Shown in pieces: positions 1-9,511 of a stretch of DNA of 64,000 nucleotides. The position numbers and the translations under genes were made by a program. The DNA is from Plotosus lineatus (lineage: Eukaryota; Chordata; Actinopteri; Siluriformes; Plotosidae), in the NCBI GenBank assembly GCA_024760905.1, contig CM045729.1:84287550-84351549 (forward strand), written 5' to 3'. Positions within the stretch are counted from its first letter, which is position 1, and each line of letters begins with the position of its first letter. The notes beneath the pieces were generated by a model. That model was not told the origin of the DNA and ran no database searches. It saw nothing but the letters and a program-made list of their open reading frames with translations.

Positions 1-710
1 CTCTGGGGGTACTCTGCATCACTTCATCTAAATCACTCTAGAATCTCTCCTTCTCTTCTAGCTTACATCCTGCCTGTGGGGCATAAGCACTAACAACATT
101 GACCATCATGCCTTCAATTTCTAACGTGAGACTCATCACTCTGTCTGACACTCTTTTCACGTCTAGAACATTCCTGACAAACCCCTCCTTCAAGATGACT
201 CCTACGCCATTTCTCTTCCTATCCACACCATTATAAAACAGTTTAAACCCTGCTCCTAAGTTTCTAGCCTTTCTACCTTTCCACCTTGTCTCCTGAACAC
301 ACAGTATGTCCACCTTCCTCCTCTGCATCATGTCAGCCAGCTCCCTATCTTTTCCTTGCATAGTTCCAACATTCAAAGTCTCTACTCTCAGTCCTAGGCT
401 CACGCATTTCCTCTTCTCTCTCTGCCTACGGACACGCCTCCCGCCTCTCCTTCTTCGACGTCTTCGACCAACAGTAGTCCAATTTCCATTAGCACCCTGT
501 TGGTTGACAGCACTGATGGCGGTCGTTGTTAACCCGGGCCTCGACCGATCCGGTATGAATTCTGTATTGATCATTTGCATTTTTTAAATGTGGCAGAAGT
601 TTTACGCCGGATGCCCTTCCTGTCGCAACCCTCTACATTTATCCGGGCTTGGGACCGGCATAAGGGGGAGAGACACTGGTTAGTGCCCCCACCCCGCCTC
701 ATGGCTGCAT
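1..710 (-). mobile_element. RTE-clade LINE, 5' end (UTR plus endonuclease), cut by window edge
   Basis: Read on the minus strand from 710 this matches, base for base in long runs, the 5' end of the RTE copy at 38.7 kb, including the opening ATGCAGCCATGAGGCGG and the CACTAACCAGTGTCTCTCCC block. The 5' UTR (about 710-580) is followed by the start of the open reading frame. The element continues past base 1, so its reverse transcriptase lies outside the window. The block at 591-632 is shared with the SINE-A body. Seen directly by comparison inside the window; the clade is from known RTE features. Confidence 0.85.
38..580 (-). pseudogene. RTE ORF, N-terminal AP-type endonuclease, truncated
   Basis: 180 codons stay open. 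An arginine-rich basic stretch (RRRRRRRGGRR, about residues 37-50) is followed by an AP-endonuclease-like domain with ETLNVGTMQG, DILCVQETRW (catalytic Glu motif) and VVSAYAP. Such endonucleases nick target DNA to prime reverse transcription. The frame ends where the 38.7-kb copy has a Trp codon before SDLD; here it is TAG, so this copy carries a nonsense change. Database proteins of this type are often labelled craniofacial development protein 2-like, but this is a LINE. Confidence 0.8.
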
Positions 711-842
711 TATCCAACATATACAGTATATCCCCTTAAGTTCAACACCATCCTCTTCCCAGAATCGAGGACACCATCCTAAAGCTACCTGTTTCATCAC
801 ATCTATACCCATTTGGACCAGCATGTGAGTACTGTGAGGGTT

Positions 843-863
843 ATGTTTTTTTTTTTTTTTTTT
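843..863 (+). repeat. poly-T run
   Basis: About 20 consecutive T interrupting otherwise mixed sequence; no function seen. Confidence 0.9.
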
Positions 864-869
864 ACTTTT

Positions 870-1380
870 CCGGTGCATTCAATTACCATCCTTCTGACCC
901 TGACATCAGAGCGGATGGACGCCTACAGCACTGCATGTCAGAGACAGTGGCCAGCAAAACCGCAGCACCACAAGAGACCGGTCTTGCCTCTTTACTATTC
1001 ACCCTCTACACAACAGACTTCAGCTACTGAACAGAAACTTACCATCTTCAGAAGTTTTCTGATAACTTTACTGTAGTCATGTTTCACTAAAGGTGAGCAA
1101 ACTGGATATTGGGCTGCAGTGGATTTCTTCCGCACATGTTGTGTACAGAGTCATCTGCAGCTTAATCTAAAACACCAGCAACAGATCCATCCAGGGTAAA
1201 AATCCTTAAATGGTGAAGGATTACAAATACCTTGGAGTTTGTATTGACAGTAAACTGGACTCAGTTAAGAACACTACCACACTTTACAAGAAGGGCCAGA
1301 GCTGTCTTCTTTAACATCGGTCAGACACACCTCAAGATTTCGGGTCAACCTCATGCAACAGGATGAGTCAGGGTCTTATG
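870..1380 (+). mobile_element. Decayed CR1/L2-type LINE reverse-transcriptase fragment
   Basis: Translation in broken frames gives pieces typical of the C-terminal half of CR1/L2/Rex1-group reverse transcriptases, notably VKDYKYLGVCIDSKLD near 1210-1262, followed by LYKKGQS. Upstream text around 990-1080 resembles the TETCHLQKFSD-type segment of the same proteins. Stops and frameshifts are frequent, so it is an old 5'- and 3'-truncated fossil. The exact clade is an inference. Confidence 0.6.
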
Positions 1381-1596
1381 CATTATTTTTTTAATGTTTA
1401 ATTGCTATTATAAGCATTTATAGCATTGAATATGTATTTATTGATATTATATACACATACACATGTACGTATACATCAGTGTGGGGGGTGAACCTACTTT
1501 GTAGAATTCGGTGGTTGCGTTTGGATCTCGGTCCCACTTAACCACGTAAAGTGAGGGATCCCTATATATTTATAGACAGTATATTGATTTTATTTA

Positions 1597-1605
<9 letters not shown>

Positions 1606-1631
<26 letters not shown>

Positions 1632-1632
1632 G
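1606..1632. repeat. (TA)n microsatellite
   Basis: TTTA repeats running into about 13 TA units. Confidence 0.95.
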
Positions 1633-1693
1633 ATTTTCTGAGTAGATCCTTCCGTAGGAGAGTGCTCAATACTTTTTGGTAGAGCAAATAACA

Positions 1694-1915
1694 ATAAAAA
1701 TAAAAGGACAGGACAAAGACTTTCTATTGAAACTCCATTTATCACTACAGATCTGTTTCGAGGGGTGGTGACACCATCCTCTCTTTTCAGGTGATTATAG
1801 ATTCTTCTTCTATAATCACCTGAAGAGAGAGGATGGTTTCATCACCCCTCGAAACAGATCTGTAGTGATAAATGGCATTTCAATAGAAAGTATTTGTCCT
1901 GTCCTTTTATTTTAT
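1694..1915. repeat. Long near-perfect inverted repeat (hairpin)
   Basis: Two arms of about 105 bp face each other around a loop of about 9 nt (ATTCTTCTT near 1801). The left arm starts AAAATAAAAGGACAGGAC and the right arm ends GTCCTGTCCTTTTATTTT; inner sequence such as GAAACAGATCTGTAGTG is mirrored in both. Only a few mismatches are visible. A third partial copy of the outer end (AAAATAAAAGGACAGGAC) lies at about 1925-1943. It may be a fold-back MITE; no open frame is present. Confidence 0.9.
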
Positions 1916-2010
1916 ATATATAATAAAAATAAAAGGACAGGACATATATATATATAAATAAATATGTATATATATTTCTATTGTCTTCATTTTTATTTAT
2001 TAAGACTTCA

Positions 2011-2352
2011 TGGGGCAGTGGTGGTCGAGTGGATAGGGCGCAGGATTGCTGATCCTAAGGTTAGGGGTTCGAGTCCCCACAGGGTTGTGACTGTCCCCCA
2101 GTCCAGCAAAATGGGTTATCAAAGGCGGGCCATGTCTCTCAATGTCTATGGTGAGAGGCATGTAAAAGAACCTTTGCTGACTTTCGTAAAGAGTAGGCTG
2201 CAAAGCCGTCAGTGTGTTTCTGTGCCTTGCTAAAGGGTTGTGACAGAAAGGGCATCCGACATAAAAACCCATGCCAAATCAAATGTGCGAATCAGATGAT
2301 TCTCTGTGGCGACTCCTGAGAAAGGGAAAAAGCCGAAAGGAAAAGAAGATCT
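2011..2352 (+). mobile_element. SINE-A, full length, RTE-type tail
   Basis: A tRNA-derived head (2012-2080) has a pol III A box TGGTCGAGTGG and B box GGTTCGAGTCC. The anticodon-arm-like segment GGATTGCTGATCC resembles tRNA-Ser(GCT). The body contains GGTTGTGACAGAAAGGGCAT, related to the RTE 5' UTR, and the tail CTGTGGCGACTCCTGAGAAA to AAAAGAAGA resembles the RTE 3' terminus. No clear target-site duplication was found. It serves as the reference copy for the other SINE-A entries. Confidence 0.85.
2022..2076 (+). promoter_or_regulatory. Internal pol III promoter (A and B boxes) of SINE-A
   Basis: A box TGGTCGAGTGG at 2022-2032 and B box GGTTCGAGTCC at 2066-2076 fit the tRNA consensus, with normal spacing. 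Whether it is transcribed is unknown. Confidence 0.75.
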
Positions 2353-2440
2353 TTATCTCACTCTTACTTGTATGGAGCAACTCTGTGCGCACAATTTCCT
2401 CTGGGATCAATAAGGGCTTCCGATTCTGATTCTCATCCTG
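2353..2440 (+). repeat. LINE/SINE 3'-tail-like fragment
   Basis: TTTCCTCTGGGATCAATAAG followed by a CTGATTCTGATTCTC-like run resembles common fish LINE tails ending with a short repeated unit. Only the tail is visible. Confidence 0.4.
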
Positions 2441-2530
2441 GTTGCTTTGCACTCTGTCAGAACCTGGACTATAGTTGGCCACTGGATGGTGCCATTGTGA
2501 ATTCTTGTGGCTCTATTTCTACTGGTTAAT

Positions 2531-2720
2531 TAAGATAAGATAAGATAAGATACAGCTTTATTAATCTCACAATGGAGAAATTCACTGTTACAGGCTCTTG
2601 AGGTACTATCAGTAGGGGGTGCAAAAATAGATACAAGTACAAACATACACACATACATATATTATATAAGTAAATAAATAAATAGATACATAAATAGTAT
2701 AAATTACTAAACAATAAAGA
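2531..2720 (-). mobile_element. LINE 3' tail, minus strand, with (TTATC)n end
   Basis: GATAAGATAAGATAAGATA is followed by CTTTATTAATCTCACAATGG. On the minus strand this reads ...TGAGATTAATAAAGCTGTATC(TTATC)n, a typical fish LINE 3' end. A relative lies at 28733-28815. The element is 5'-truncated to the tail only. Confidence 0.6.
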
Positions 2721-2886
2721 AAAGAAAAGAATGGAGCAACTTTATAGATTGGCCTATATTAAAGTGTAATGTATCTGAGGGCAGAGTAGATGGGTTGATA
2801 TGGTTCGTTGGTACCTCTCGTTTATCCTGCTTATTTAAGCATCTTGTTCTACAACAGTTTCTCCAAGAGTTTTTTTAATTAGTCAC

Positions 2887-2889
<3 letters not shown>

Positions 2890-2979
<90 letters not shown>
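2890..2979. repeat. (AT)n microsatellite
   Basis: About 45 AT units directly adjoining the left end of the Tc1 copy. Confidence 0.97.
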
Positions 2980-2980
<1 letters not shown>

Positions 2981-4362
2981 TAGTCCTTCTCAAGAAATTA
3001 GCATATTGTGATGAAGTTCATTATTTTCTGTAATGTACTGATACAAATTAAACTTTCATATATTTTTGATTCATTGCACCCCAACTGAAATATTTCAGGT
3101 CTTTTATTGTTTTAATACTGATGATTTTGGCATACAGCTCATGAAAACCCAAAATTCCTATCTCAAAAAATTAGCATATCATGAAAAGGTAGTCTAAACG
3201 AGCTATTCACCTAATCATCTGAATCAACCAATTAACTCTAAATACCTGCAAAAGATTCCTGAGGCTTTTAAAAACTCCCAGCCTGGTTCATTACTCAAAA
3301 CCACAATCATGGGTAAGACTGCCGACCTGACTGCTGTCCAGAAAGCCATCATTGACACCTTCAAGCAAGAGGGTAAGAAACAGAAAGAAATCTCTGAACG
3401 AATAGGCTGTTCCCAGAGTGCTGTATCAAGCCACCTCTGTGGGATGTCTGTGGGAAGGAAAAAGTGTGGCAAAAAAACGCTGCACACCCAGAAGAGGTGA
3501 CCGGACCTTGAGGACGATTGTGGAGAAGGGCTGATTCCAGACCCTGGGGGACCTGTGGAAGCAGTGGACTGTGCTACAGGTGCTGCATTCCCCAGGTCAA
3601 GCCATTTTTGAACCAGAAACGGCGGCAGAAGTGCCTGACCTGGGCTACAGAGAAGCAGCACTGGACTGTTGCTCAGTGGTCCAAAGTACTTTTTTCGGAT
3701 GAAAACAAATTTTACATGTCATTCGGAAATCAAGGTGCCAGAGTCTGGAGGAAGACTGGGGAGAAGGAAATGCCAAAATGCCTGAAGTCCAGTGTCAAGT
3801 ACCCACAGTCAGTGATGGTCTCGGGTGCCATGTCAGCTGCTGGTGTTGGTCCACTGTGTTTTATCAAGGGCAGGGTCAATGCAGCTAGCTATCAGGAGAT
3901 TTTGGAGCACTTCATGCTTCCATCTGCTGAAAAGCTTTATGGAGATGAAGATTTTCATTTTTTAGCACGACCTGGCACCTGCTCACAGTGCCAAAACCAC
4001 TGGTAAATGGTTTACTGACCATGGTATTACTGTGCTCAATTGGCCTGCCAACTCTCCTGACCTGAACCCCATAGAGAATCTGTGGGATATTGTGAAGAGA
4101 AAGTTGAGAGACACCAGACCCAACACTGTGGATGAGCTTAAGGTCGCTATCGAAGCATCCTGGGCCTCCATAACACCTCAGCAGTGCCACAGGCTGATTG
4201 CCTCCATGTCACACTGCATTGAAGCAGTCATTTCTGCAAAGGGATTCCCGACCAAGTATTGAGTGCATACCTGAACATAATTATTTGAGGTTGACTTTTT
4301 TGTATTTAAAACCCTTTTTTTATTGGTCGGATGAAATATGCTAATTTTTTGAGAAGGACTAG
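2980..4362 (+). mobile_element. Tc1-like transposon, copy 1, nearly complete
   Basis: The ends are CTAGTCCTTCTCAAG and GAGAAGGACTAG, flanked by TA, as expected for Tc1/mariner elements. The left inverted repeat is long, with an outer motif AATTAGCATATTGTGATGAA and an inner motif AAAATTAGCATATCATG near 3166. The right end has only one such motif (ATATGCTAATTTTTTGAGAA) joined directly to the tip, so about 180 bp present in copies 2 and 3 is missing. It carries a broken transposase gene. Confidence 0.9.
3309..4262 (+). pseudogene. Tc1-like transposase, frameshifted
   Basis: The start follows CCACAATC and gives MGKTADLTAVQKAI with a helix-turn-helix DNA-binding domain (ISERIGCSQSAVSSHL). The DDE catalytic domain follows in other frames: first Asp in VLFSDENKF (about 3700) and Glu in LNPIENLWD (about 4075). 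A frameshift or stop near 3500 breaks the linker, and another near 3960 puts the second Asp motif (HDLAPAHS in copy 3) out of frame. It ends AKGFPTKY. Tc1 transposases are about 340 residues, matching this span. Not functional. Confidence 0.9.
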
Positions 4363-4562
4363 TATCTATCTATACACACAAAATGCTATGAATTATTTAG
4401 CAATCTATACGAGCACATGTGAAAACCAATAGGAAAGTATATGAATTACCATAGTGAGCGATAGGAAGACATGTAAAAAACCTTCCGGTAACTGTATTTT
4501 CAACCAAGAATTAATAAGGTTTATCTGCTGTTTGAATTAAATGGCATTACATGCATCATTAT

Positions 4563-4789
4563 TCAGTCGACCCTCTACTTACGAAAACCTCTGAATACGA
4601 AAAATCCAGGTTATGAAAAACATTTTCCTAAATTTTTACCCTCTGTATCTGACCTCTTCTTACAAAAAGCAACAAACGCGACCAAAAAAGCACCAAAGTT
4701 GCTCTCATTGGCTGTCTCCCAACATCCCACTCTGCTGACTTCCCATTGGACAAGAGGGAGCTGAACTGTACCCATACTTCCTGGCTCAA
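4563..4789 (+). mobile_element. Terminal fragment of a DNA transposon (TACGAAA family)
   Basis: Starts CAGTCGACCCTCTACTTACG and contains CTCTCATTGGCTGTCTCCCA. The same text, inverted, occurs at about 15140-15335, so this is one end of the element described at 14496-15335. It stops abruptly where Tc1 sequence begins. Confidence 0.55.
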
Positions 4790-5066
4790 TTGGCCTGCCA
4801 ACTTTCCTGACCTGAACCCCATAGAGAATCTGTGGGATATTGTGAAGAGAAAGTTGAGAGACACCAGACCCAACACTGTGGATGAGCGCAAAGGCTGCTA
4901 TCGAAGCATCCTGGGCCTCCATAACACCTCAGCAGTGCCACAGGCTGATTGCCTCCATGCCACGCCACATTGAAGCAGTCATTTCTGCTAAAGGATTCCC
5001 GATCAAGTATTGAGTGCATAACTGAACATAATTATTTGAAGGTTGACTTTTTTTGTAGTAAAAACA

Positions 5067-5099
<33 letters not shown>

Positions 5100-5308
5100 G
5101 GTCGGATGAAATATGCTAATTTTTTGAGATAGGGATTTTTGGTTTTCATGATGTATGCCAAAATCATCAGTATTAAACCAATAAAAGACCTGAAATATTT
5201 CAGTTGGGGTGCAATGAATCTAAAATATATGAAAGTTTAATTTTTATCAGTATATTACAGAAAATAATGAACTTCATCACAATCTGCTAATTTTTTGAGA
5301 AGGACTAG
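4790..5308 (+). mobile_element. Tc1-like transposon, copy 2, 3' half
   Basis: Transposase sequence begins at the WPAN motif (4792) and keeps SPDLNPIENLWDIVKRKLRD with Pro changed to FPDL, then frameshifts at the DELK position (GATGAGCGCAAAGG). The right inverted repeat is complete, with inner motif ATATGCTAATTTTTTGAGAT and outer tip TTTTTTGAGAAGGACTAG. A T-run at about 5069-5094 expands the region after the stop codon. The left half of the element is absent. Confidence 0.85.
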
Positions 5309-5309
5309 T

Positions 5310-5864
5310 ATATTATTATTTTTGACTTTTATTATTTTTGAGTGTTGCACCCAAATGGTCTTGCTTGAATCTAGCATTGTAAATGCTCCTTTGCCTCGTT
5401 CCCATGTTTTTGCTCTCTGTTTTTGAGAGTATTTTGTCAGGCCTGTTTTTATTCTCTCTTATTATATTAAATTTTATATTCTCCCTTTTTATAATAAACT
5501 ACTAAAAGCTCAGGCTGCAAATATCATGTGAATCTACACTTTTTTTCCAAATATCAATGGTGGTTCCATCATTGTACTTACTCCTCAAGCCGCTTTTTAC
5601 AACGGACACAAGAATTGTAGCTCAGCTCAATCTGATTTTTGTGTTATATTACAGGATAATATGGGGAAATTTATTTAGGCTCTGCCGTAATCTATTGCTG
5701 TATTTTGTATTTACTTTTCGTTAAATAATGGGTTCAACTTTCCACATCATCTGTTCTTTGATATAAAATGGGATTTTTTTTATCAGCATGAGTTGGAAAG
5801 ATTTTCATGACAAATTACTAAATATTTCATTGTGAATCAATTACAATGTGTAGGGTGCTCCCTG
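5310..5864. other. AT-rich unassigned sequence
   Basis: No open frame, RNA gene or repeat shared elsewhere in the window was found. Confidence 0.5.
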
Positions 5865-6178
5865 AAAGGTAAGGTAAAGTCTACTGGGTTTTAACACCTG
5901 AGCCATAGTGGCTCATCATGCCAGTGCTTATCCCTGGTTTCTGTAGCATGAAACAACCAGGAGTTCAACTCCTCCTGGATGGGACGCTAGTTCATCACAG
6001 GTTACCTCCCCAGTATATTTTACTGGTACCCATTTGTACTGCTGGGTGAACAGAGGCACACCTGTGGTTGAGACCTTGCCCAGGGGTCTTTGCACAATGA
6101 GGGTCTCAGTGGGATTCAACCTCACAACCTTCCGATCATGAGCGCAGCACCCTAACTGCTACACCACCGGCCCGACAA
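5865..6178 (-). mobile_element. tRNA-derived SINE of a third type (SINE-C)
   Basis: On the minus strand from 6178 the head reads GGCCGGTGGTGTAGCAGTTA, then GCTCATGATCGGAAGGTTGT and GAGGTTGAATCC, resembling elongator tRNA-Met (CAT loop, B box). The body includes a run translating nothing but shared in style with fish SINEs (CAAAGACCCCTGGGCAAGGT). Only one copy is present in the window. Family name not known to me. Confidence 0.6.
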
Positions 6179-6297
6179 TGAAAGCAGCTGTGTTTTTGTC
6201 TTAGTGCTAACTCCTGCCATTATTAAGCATAATTAAATCTACAACATTAAGAAGTGCCTGTAAATTTCAGATGAAAGTCTTTATTCAATAAGAGAGT

Positions 6298-6508
6298 TCC
6301 TTCTGGCTTATTCCCTTTAGCAGGGGTCGTCATAGCAAATGATTCGTACATTTGATTTGGCATAGGTTTTTACATCGGATGCCCTTTTTAACACAACTTT
6401 TTAGCAAGGGACAGAAACCATAGACAGTGAGAGACATGTATCACCTTTTATAACCCAGTTAGCTGCACTGGGGCGCAACCTTGTGGAGAGTGGACCTCGA
6501 ACCCCATA
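6298..6508 (-). mobile_element. SINE-A, internally deleted copy
   Basis: The RTE-like tail (6298-6335), body block GGTTTTTACATCGGATGCCC and the segment CATAGACAGTGAGAGACATG are present, but the stretch between the tail block and the middle (AAGTCAGCAATGGTTC in other copies) is deleted, and the tRNA head ends early near 6508. Confidence 0.8.
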
Positions 6509-6589
6509 ACAATAAATCACAATATTCATTCACAAGGTGAAACTATATGGTGACTTTCGAAATGGTAGGAAATTTAAAATAATTATCGC

Positions 6590-7206
6590 ATAGTGTGTGT
6601 GTGTTCACAAAGCAAGTGAAGGTACTCAACCTTTGTATGTGGAATGTGCAAACTCTGTAGTATAACACCAAGGCATACAGACCAGAAAAGACAATGACAT
6701 TAGTCACCAAAGAACTAGCTTGCTCCAACATCAACATAGCAGCCCTCAGCGAAACACGCCTTACAGACAAGGGCCAGCTCACAAAGCATGGTGGCGGGTA
6801 TACCTTTTTTCTGGAGCGGATGCAGTAACACTGAATGACGAGAGGCGGGTGTTGGATTCGCCATCAGATCCCACCTTGCCTGGAAACTAAACTCACAGAG
6901 GGTATCAACGGTCACCTGATGTCACTTATGATCCCAACTGGAAACAAGAAAAGTGTGATGCTGATCAGTGCATACACTCCAACAATGACCAACAAAAGGG
7001 ATATCAAGGACAAGTTCTATGAAGAACTAGATACCCTCAGTGTAGCAGTACCACTGTCTGAAAAGCTTTTCATGTTTGGAGACCTCAATGTGAGAGTGGG
7101 GATAGATTACCAAACCTGTGAAGTGATCATTGGAAGACACAGCATTGGCAAGTGCAATAACAATGGGCTCTTGCTCTTGAAATTGTGTGCCACCCATGGC
7201 CTCGTG
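6590..7206 (+). pseudogene. LINE endonuclease remnant, non-RTE family
   Basis: Reading across frames: MWNVQTL, then NINIAALSETRLTDKGQL (Glu motif), GGGYTFF, GVGFAIRSHL, MLISAYTPTMTN, FMFGDLNVRVG and NSNGLLLLK-like text (NNNGLLLLKLCATHGL). This order is that of an AP-type LINE endonuclease from a family distinct from RTE and Rex3. The 124-codon stretch at 6835-7209 is open; upstream there are stops and a frameshift. The matching reverse transcriptase type occurs at 13.3-14.4 kb. Clade not assigned. Confidence 0.7.
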
Positions 7207-8172
7207 TAAGATGTAAGACAGTGACGGTGTGCTGTCGGTGTGACAGAAGAGTTCAAGGTGGAGGTGGGACTGCATCAAGGGTCAGCTCTCAGCCCCTTCT
7301 TGTTTGCTATGGTGATGGACAGGCTGACAGATGAGGTGAGACAAGATTCCCCATGGACTATGATGCTTGCAGATGACATTGTGATCTGTACTGAGAGCAG
7401 AGAACAAGTAGAGGAAAATCTAGAGAGGTGGAGGTATGCCCTGGAAAGGAGAGAGAATGAAGGATAGTCTCAGTAAAAAAAGAATACATGTGTGTGAACG
7501 AGAAGGACCCAAGAGGAACGGTGAGGGTACAGGGAGCAGAGATAAAGAAGGTGGAGGATTTTAAGTACTTAGGCTCGACAATCCAGAGCAATGGAGAGTG
7601 TGGAAAAGAGGTGAAGAAGCGTGTACAGGCAGGTTGGAATGGTTGGAGAAAAGTGTCCGGTGTGATGTGTGATAGGAAGGTATCAGCGAGAATGAAAGGA
7701 AAAGACGGTGATGAGGCCAGCGATGTTGTATGGTTTAGAAACAATGGCCCTGGGGAAAAGACAGGATGCAGAGCTGGAGGTAGCAGAGATGAAAATGTTG
7801 AGGGTCTCTTTGGGAGTAACGAGGATGGATAGGATCAGGAATAAGTACATCAGAGGGACAGCACATGAAAGAGGTCTTGGAGACAAAGTCAGAGAGGCTA
7901 AATTGAAATGGTTTGGACATGTACAGAGGAGGGATAGTGAGTATATTGGTAGTAGGATGCTGAGGCTGGAACTACCAGGCAGAAGGCCTAGAGGAAGACC
8001 AAAGAGAAGATTTATGGATGTGGTGAAGGAGGACATGAAGGTAGGTCAAGAAGATTTACGGATGTGGAGAAGGAGGACATGAAGGTAGTTGGAGTAAGAG
8101 TAGAAGATGCAGAGGATAGGGTGAGATGGAGGCGGATGGTTTGCTGTGGTGACCCCTGAAGGGAAAAGACTT
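7207..8172 (+). mobile_element. RTE LINE, 5'-truncated copy
   Basis: Matches the 38.7-kb RTE from its KTVVRCAVGVTEEF region to the 3' end GGTGACCCCTGAAGGGAAAA. Frames preserve [20 protein letters not shown] and a mutated motif C (MMLADDIVICTES, Phe to Leu). Frameshifts occur near 7467 and 7700. A direct duplication of about 45 bp (AGATTTATGGATGTGG / AGATTTACGGATGTGG) lies at about 8009-8090. It abuts the preceding endonuclease remnant with no spacer. Confidence 0.85.
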
Positions 8173-8435
8173 ACAGCTGTTATTGCTGCAAAAGTACTGA
8201 CTTTGCGGGGTGAATAGTTTGACATGCTCATGATTGCTGTTAGTCCAATTTCTTTTTTGCTTCTCAAGATCATTTTTTTTAATTATTTTTTCAGGGCATG
8301 GTGCATAAATCGACTGATAAAACCTCACCAAATACAATTTTAATTCCCGATTTTAAGGGAAAATCCTGGGGGGGGAATTTTACAACATAATATGTGTATG
8401 TTTATTGCTGCACATCTTAAATTTGCCAGTGATTA

Positions 8436-8786
<351 letters not shown>

Positions 8787-8801
8787 TTTAATCCTTACTA
8801 A
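8787..8801. repeat. Target-site duplication, left copy
   Basis: TTTAATCCTTACTAA, repeated exactly at 9167-9181 around SINE-A. Confidence 0.9.
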
Positions 8802-9166
8802 CCATGTCTGTCTTCCTTTCGGCTTTTTCCCTTTTACTCGGGAGTCGCCGCAGCGAATCATCTGATTCGCACATTTGATTTGGCAGAGGTTTTTACGTCG
8901 GATGCCCCTCCTGTCACAACCCTTTTAGCAAGGGACAGAAACACGCTGACGACTTTGCAGCCTACTCTTTACGAAAGTCAGCAATGGTTCTTTCACATGC
9001 CTCGCACCATAGACAGTGAGAGACATGGCCCGCCTTTGATAACCCAGTTAGCCGCACTGGGGGGGGGGGGGGGGGGTACAGTGACAACCTTGTGGAGAGT
9101 GGGACTCAAACCCCCAACCTTTGGATCAGTGATCCAGCGCCCTATACCACTAGACCACCACTACCC
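8802..9166 (-). mobile_element. SINE-A, full-length copy with 15-bp duplication
   Basis: Complete on the minus strand: tRNA-like head at the right (GACCACCACTACCC), body, RTE 5'UTR-like block (8881-8922) and RTE-like tail (CGGCTTTTTCCC). A G-run of 17 (9060-9076) expands the middle. Exact flanking duplications fix both ends. Confidence 0.92.
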
Positions 9167-9181
9167 TTTAATCCTTACTAA
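9167..9181. repeat. Target-site duplication, right copy
   Basis: TTTAATCCTTACTAA, identical to 8787-8801. Confidence 0.9.
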
Positions 9182-9335
9182 TCCACAATGATCCTACATA
9201 CATTTGAAGAAGCTGTTCTTTTTAATATTTTGTGACACTCCTCATTTCAGGTCTTTCATGAGCTGAAGTAGTGGACATGTTGGTGATGACTGTGATAGTA
9301 GAAAAGATAGTACTAGTAGTGATTGTAGTTGTTCA

Positions 9336-9468
9336 TCTGTTCATTTTCTGTAACCGCTTAATCCTAATTACGGTCAGTACAGAGGCTGGCGCCCATTCCA
9401 GCCAACTCCAGGAGAAGGCAGAGTGTACCCTGGACAGTTCACCAGGCCATCGCAGGGCCGATTGTAAT
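9336..9468 (-). mobile_element. SINE tail L, solo fragment
   Basis: CATTTTCTGTAACCGCTTAA and GTACCCTGGACAGTTCACCA match, inverted, the tail shared by SINE-A/L and SINE-B copies. Head and body are absent. Confidence 0.75.
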
Positions 9469-9475
9469 TGAAGTA

Positions 9476-9511
9476 GTGGTATTGGTAGTAGTAGTATTAG
9501 TAGTAGTAGTA
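9476..9511. repeat. (AGT)n array, left part
   Basis: GTAGTAGTAGTATTAGTAGT interrupted at a TA by the next element; continues at 13209-13244. Confidence 0.9.

Noticed and set aside
38..580. Host gene craniofacial development protein 2
   Set aside because: That database label is commonly given to RTE endonucleases; here 5' UTR, repeated copies and a linked reverse transcriptase show it is a LINE.
1694..1915. A microRNA gene
   Set aside because: The hairpin is far longer and more perfect than a usual pre-miRNA, and nothing in the sequence shows processing; kept as an inverted repeat.
2012..2080. A tRNA gene
   Set aside because: The A and B boxes and Ser(GCT)-like arm are the head of a repeated SINE; the acceptor stem is not closed and a SINE body follows.
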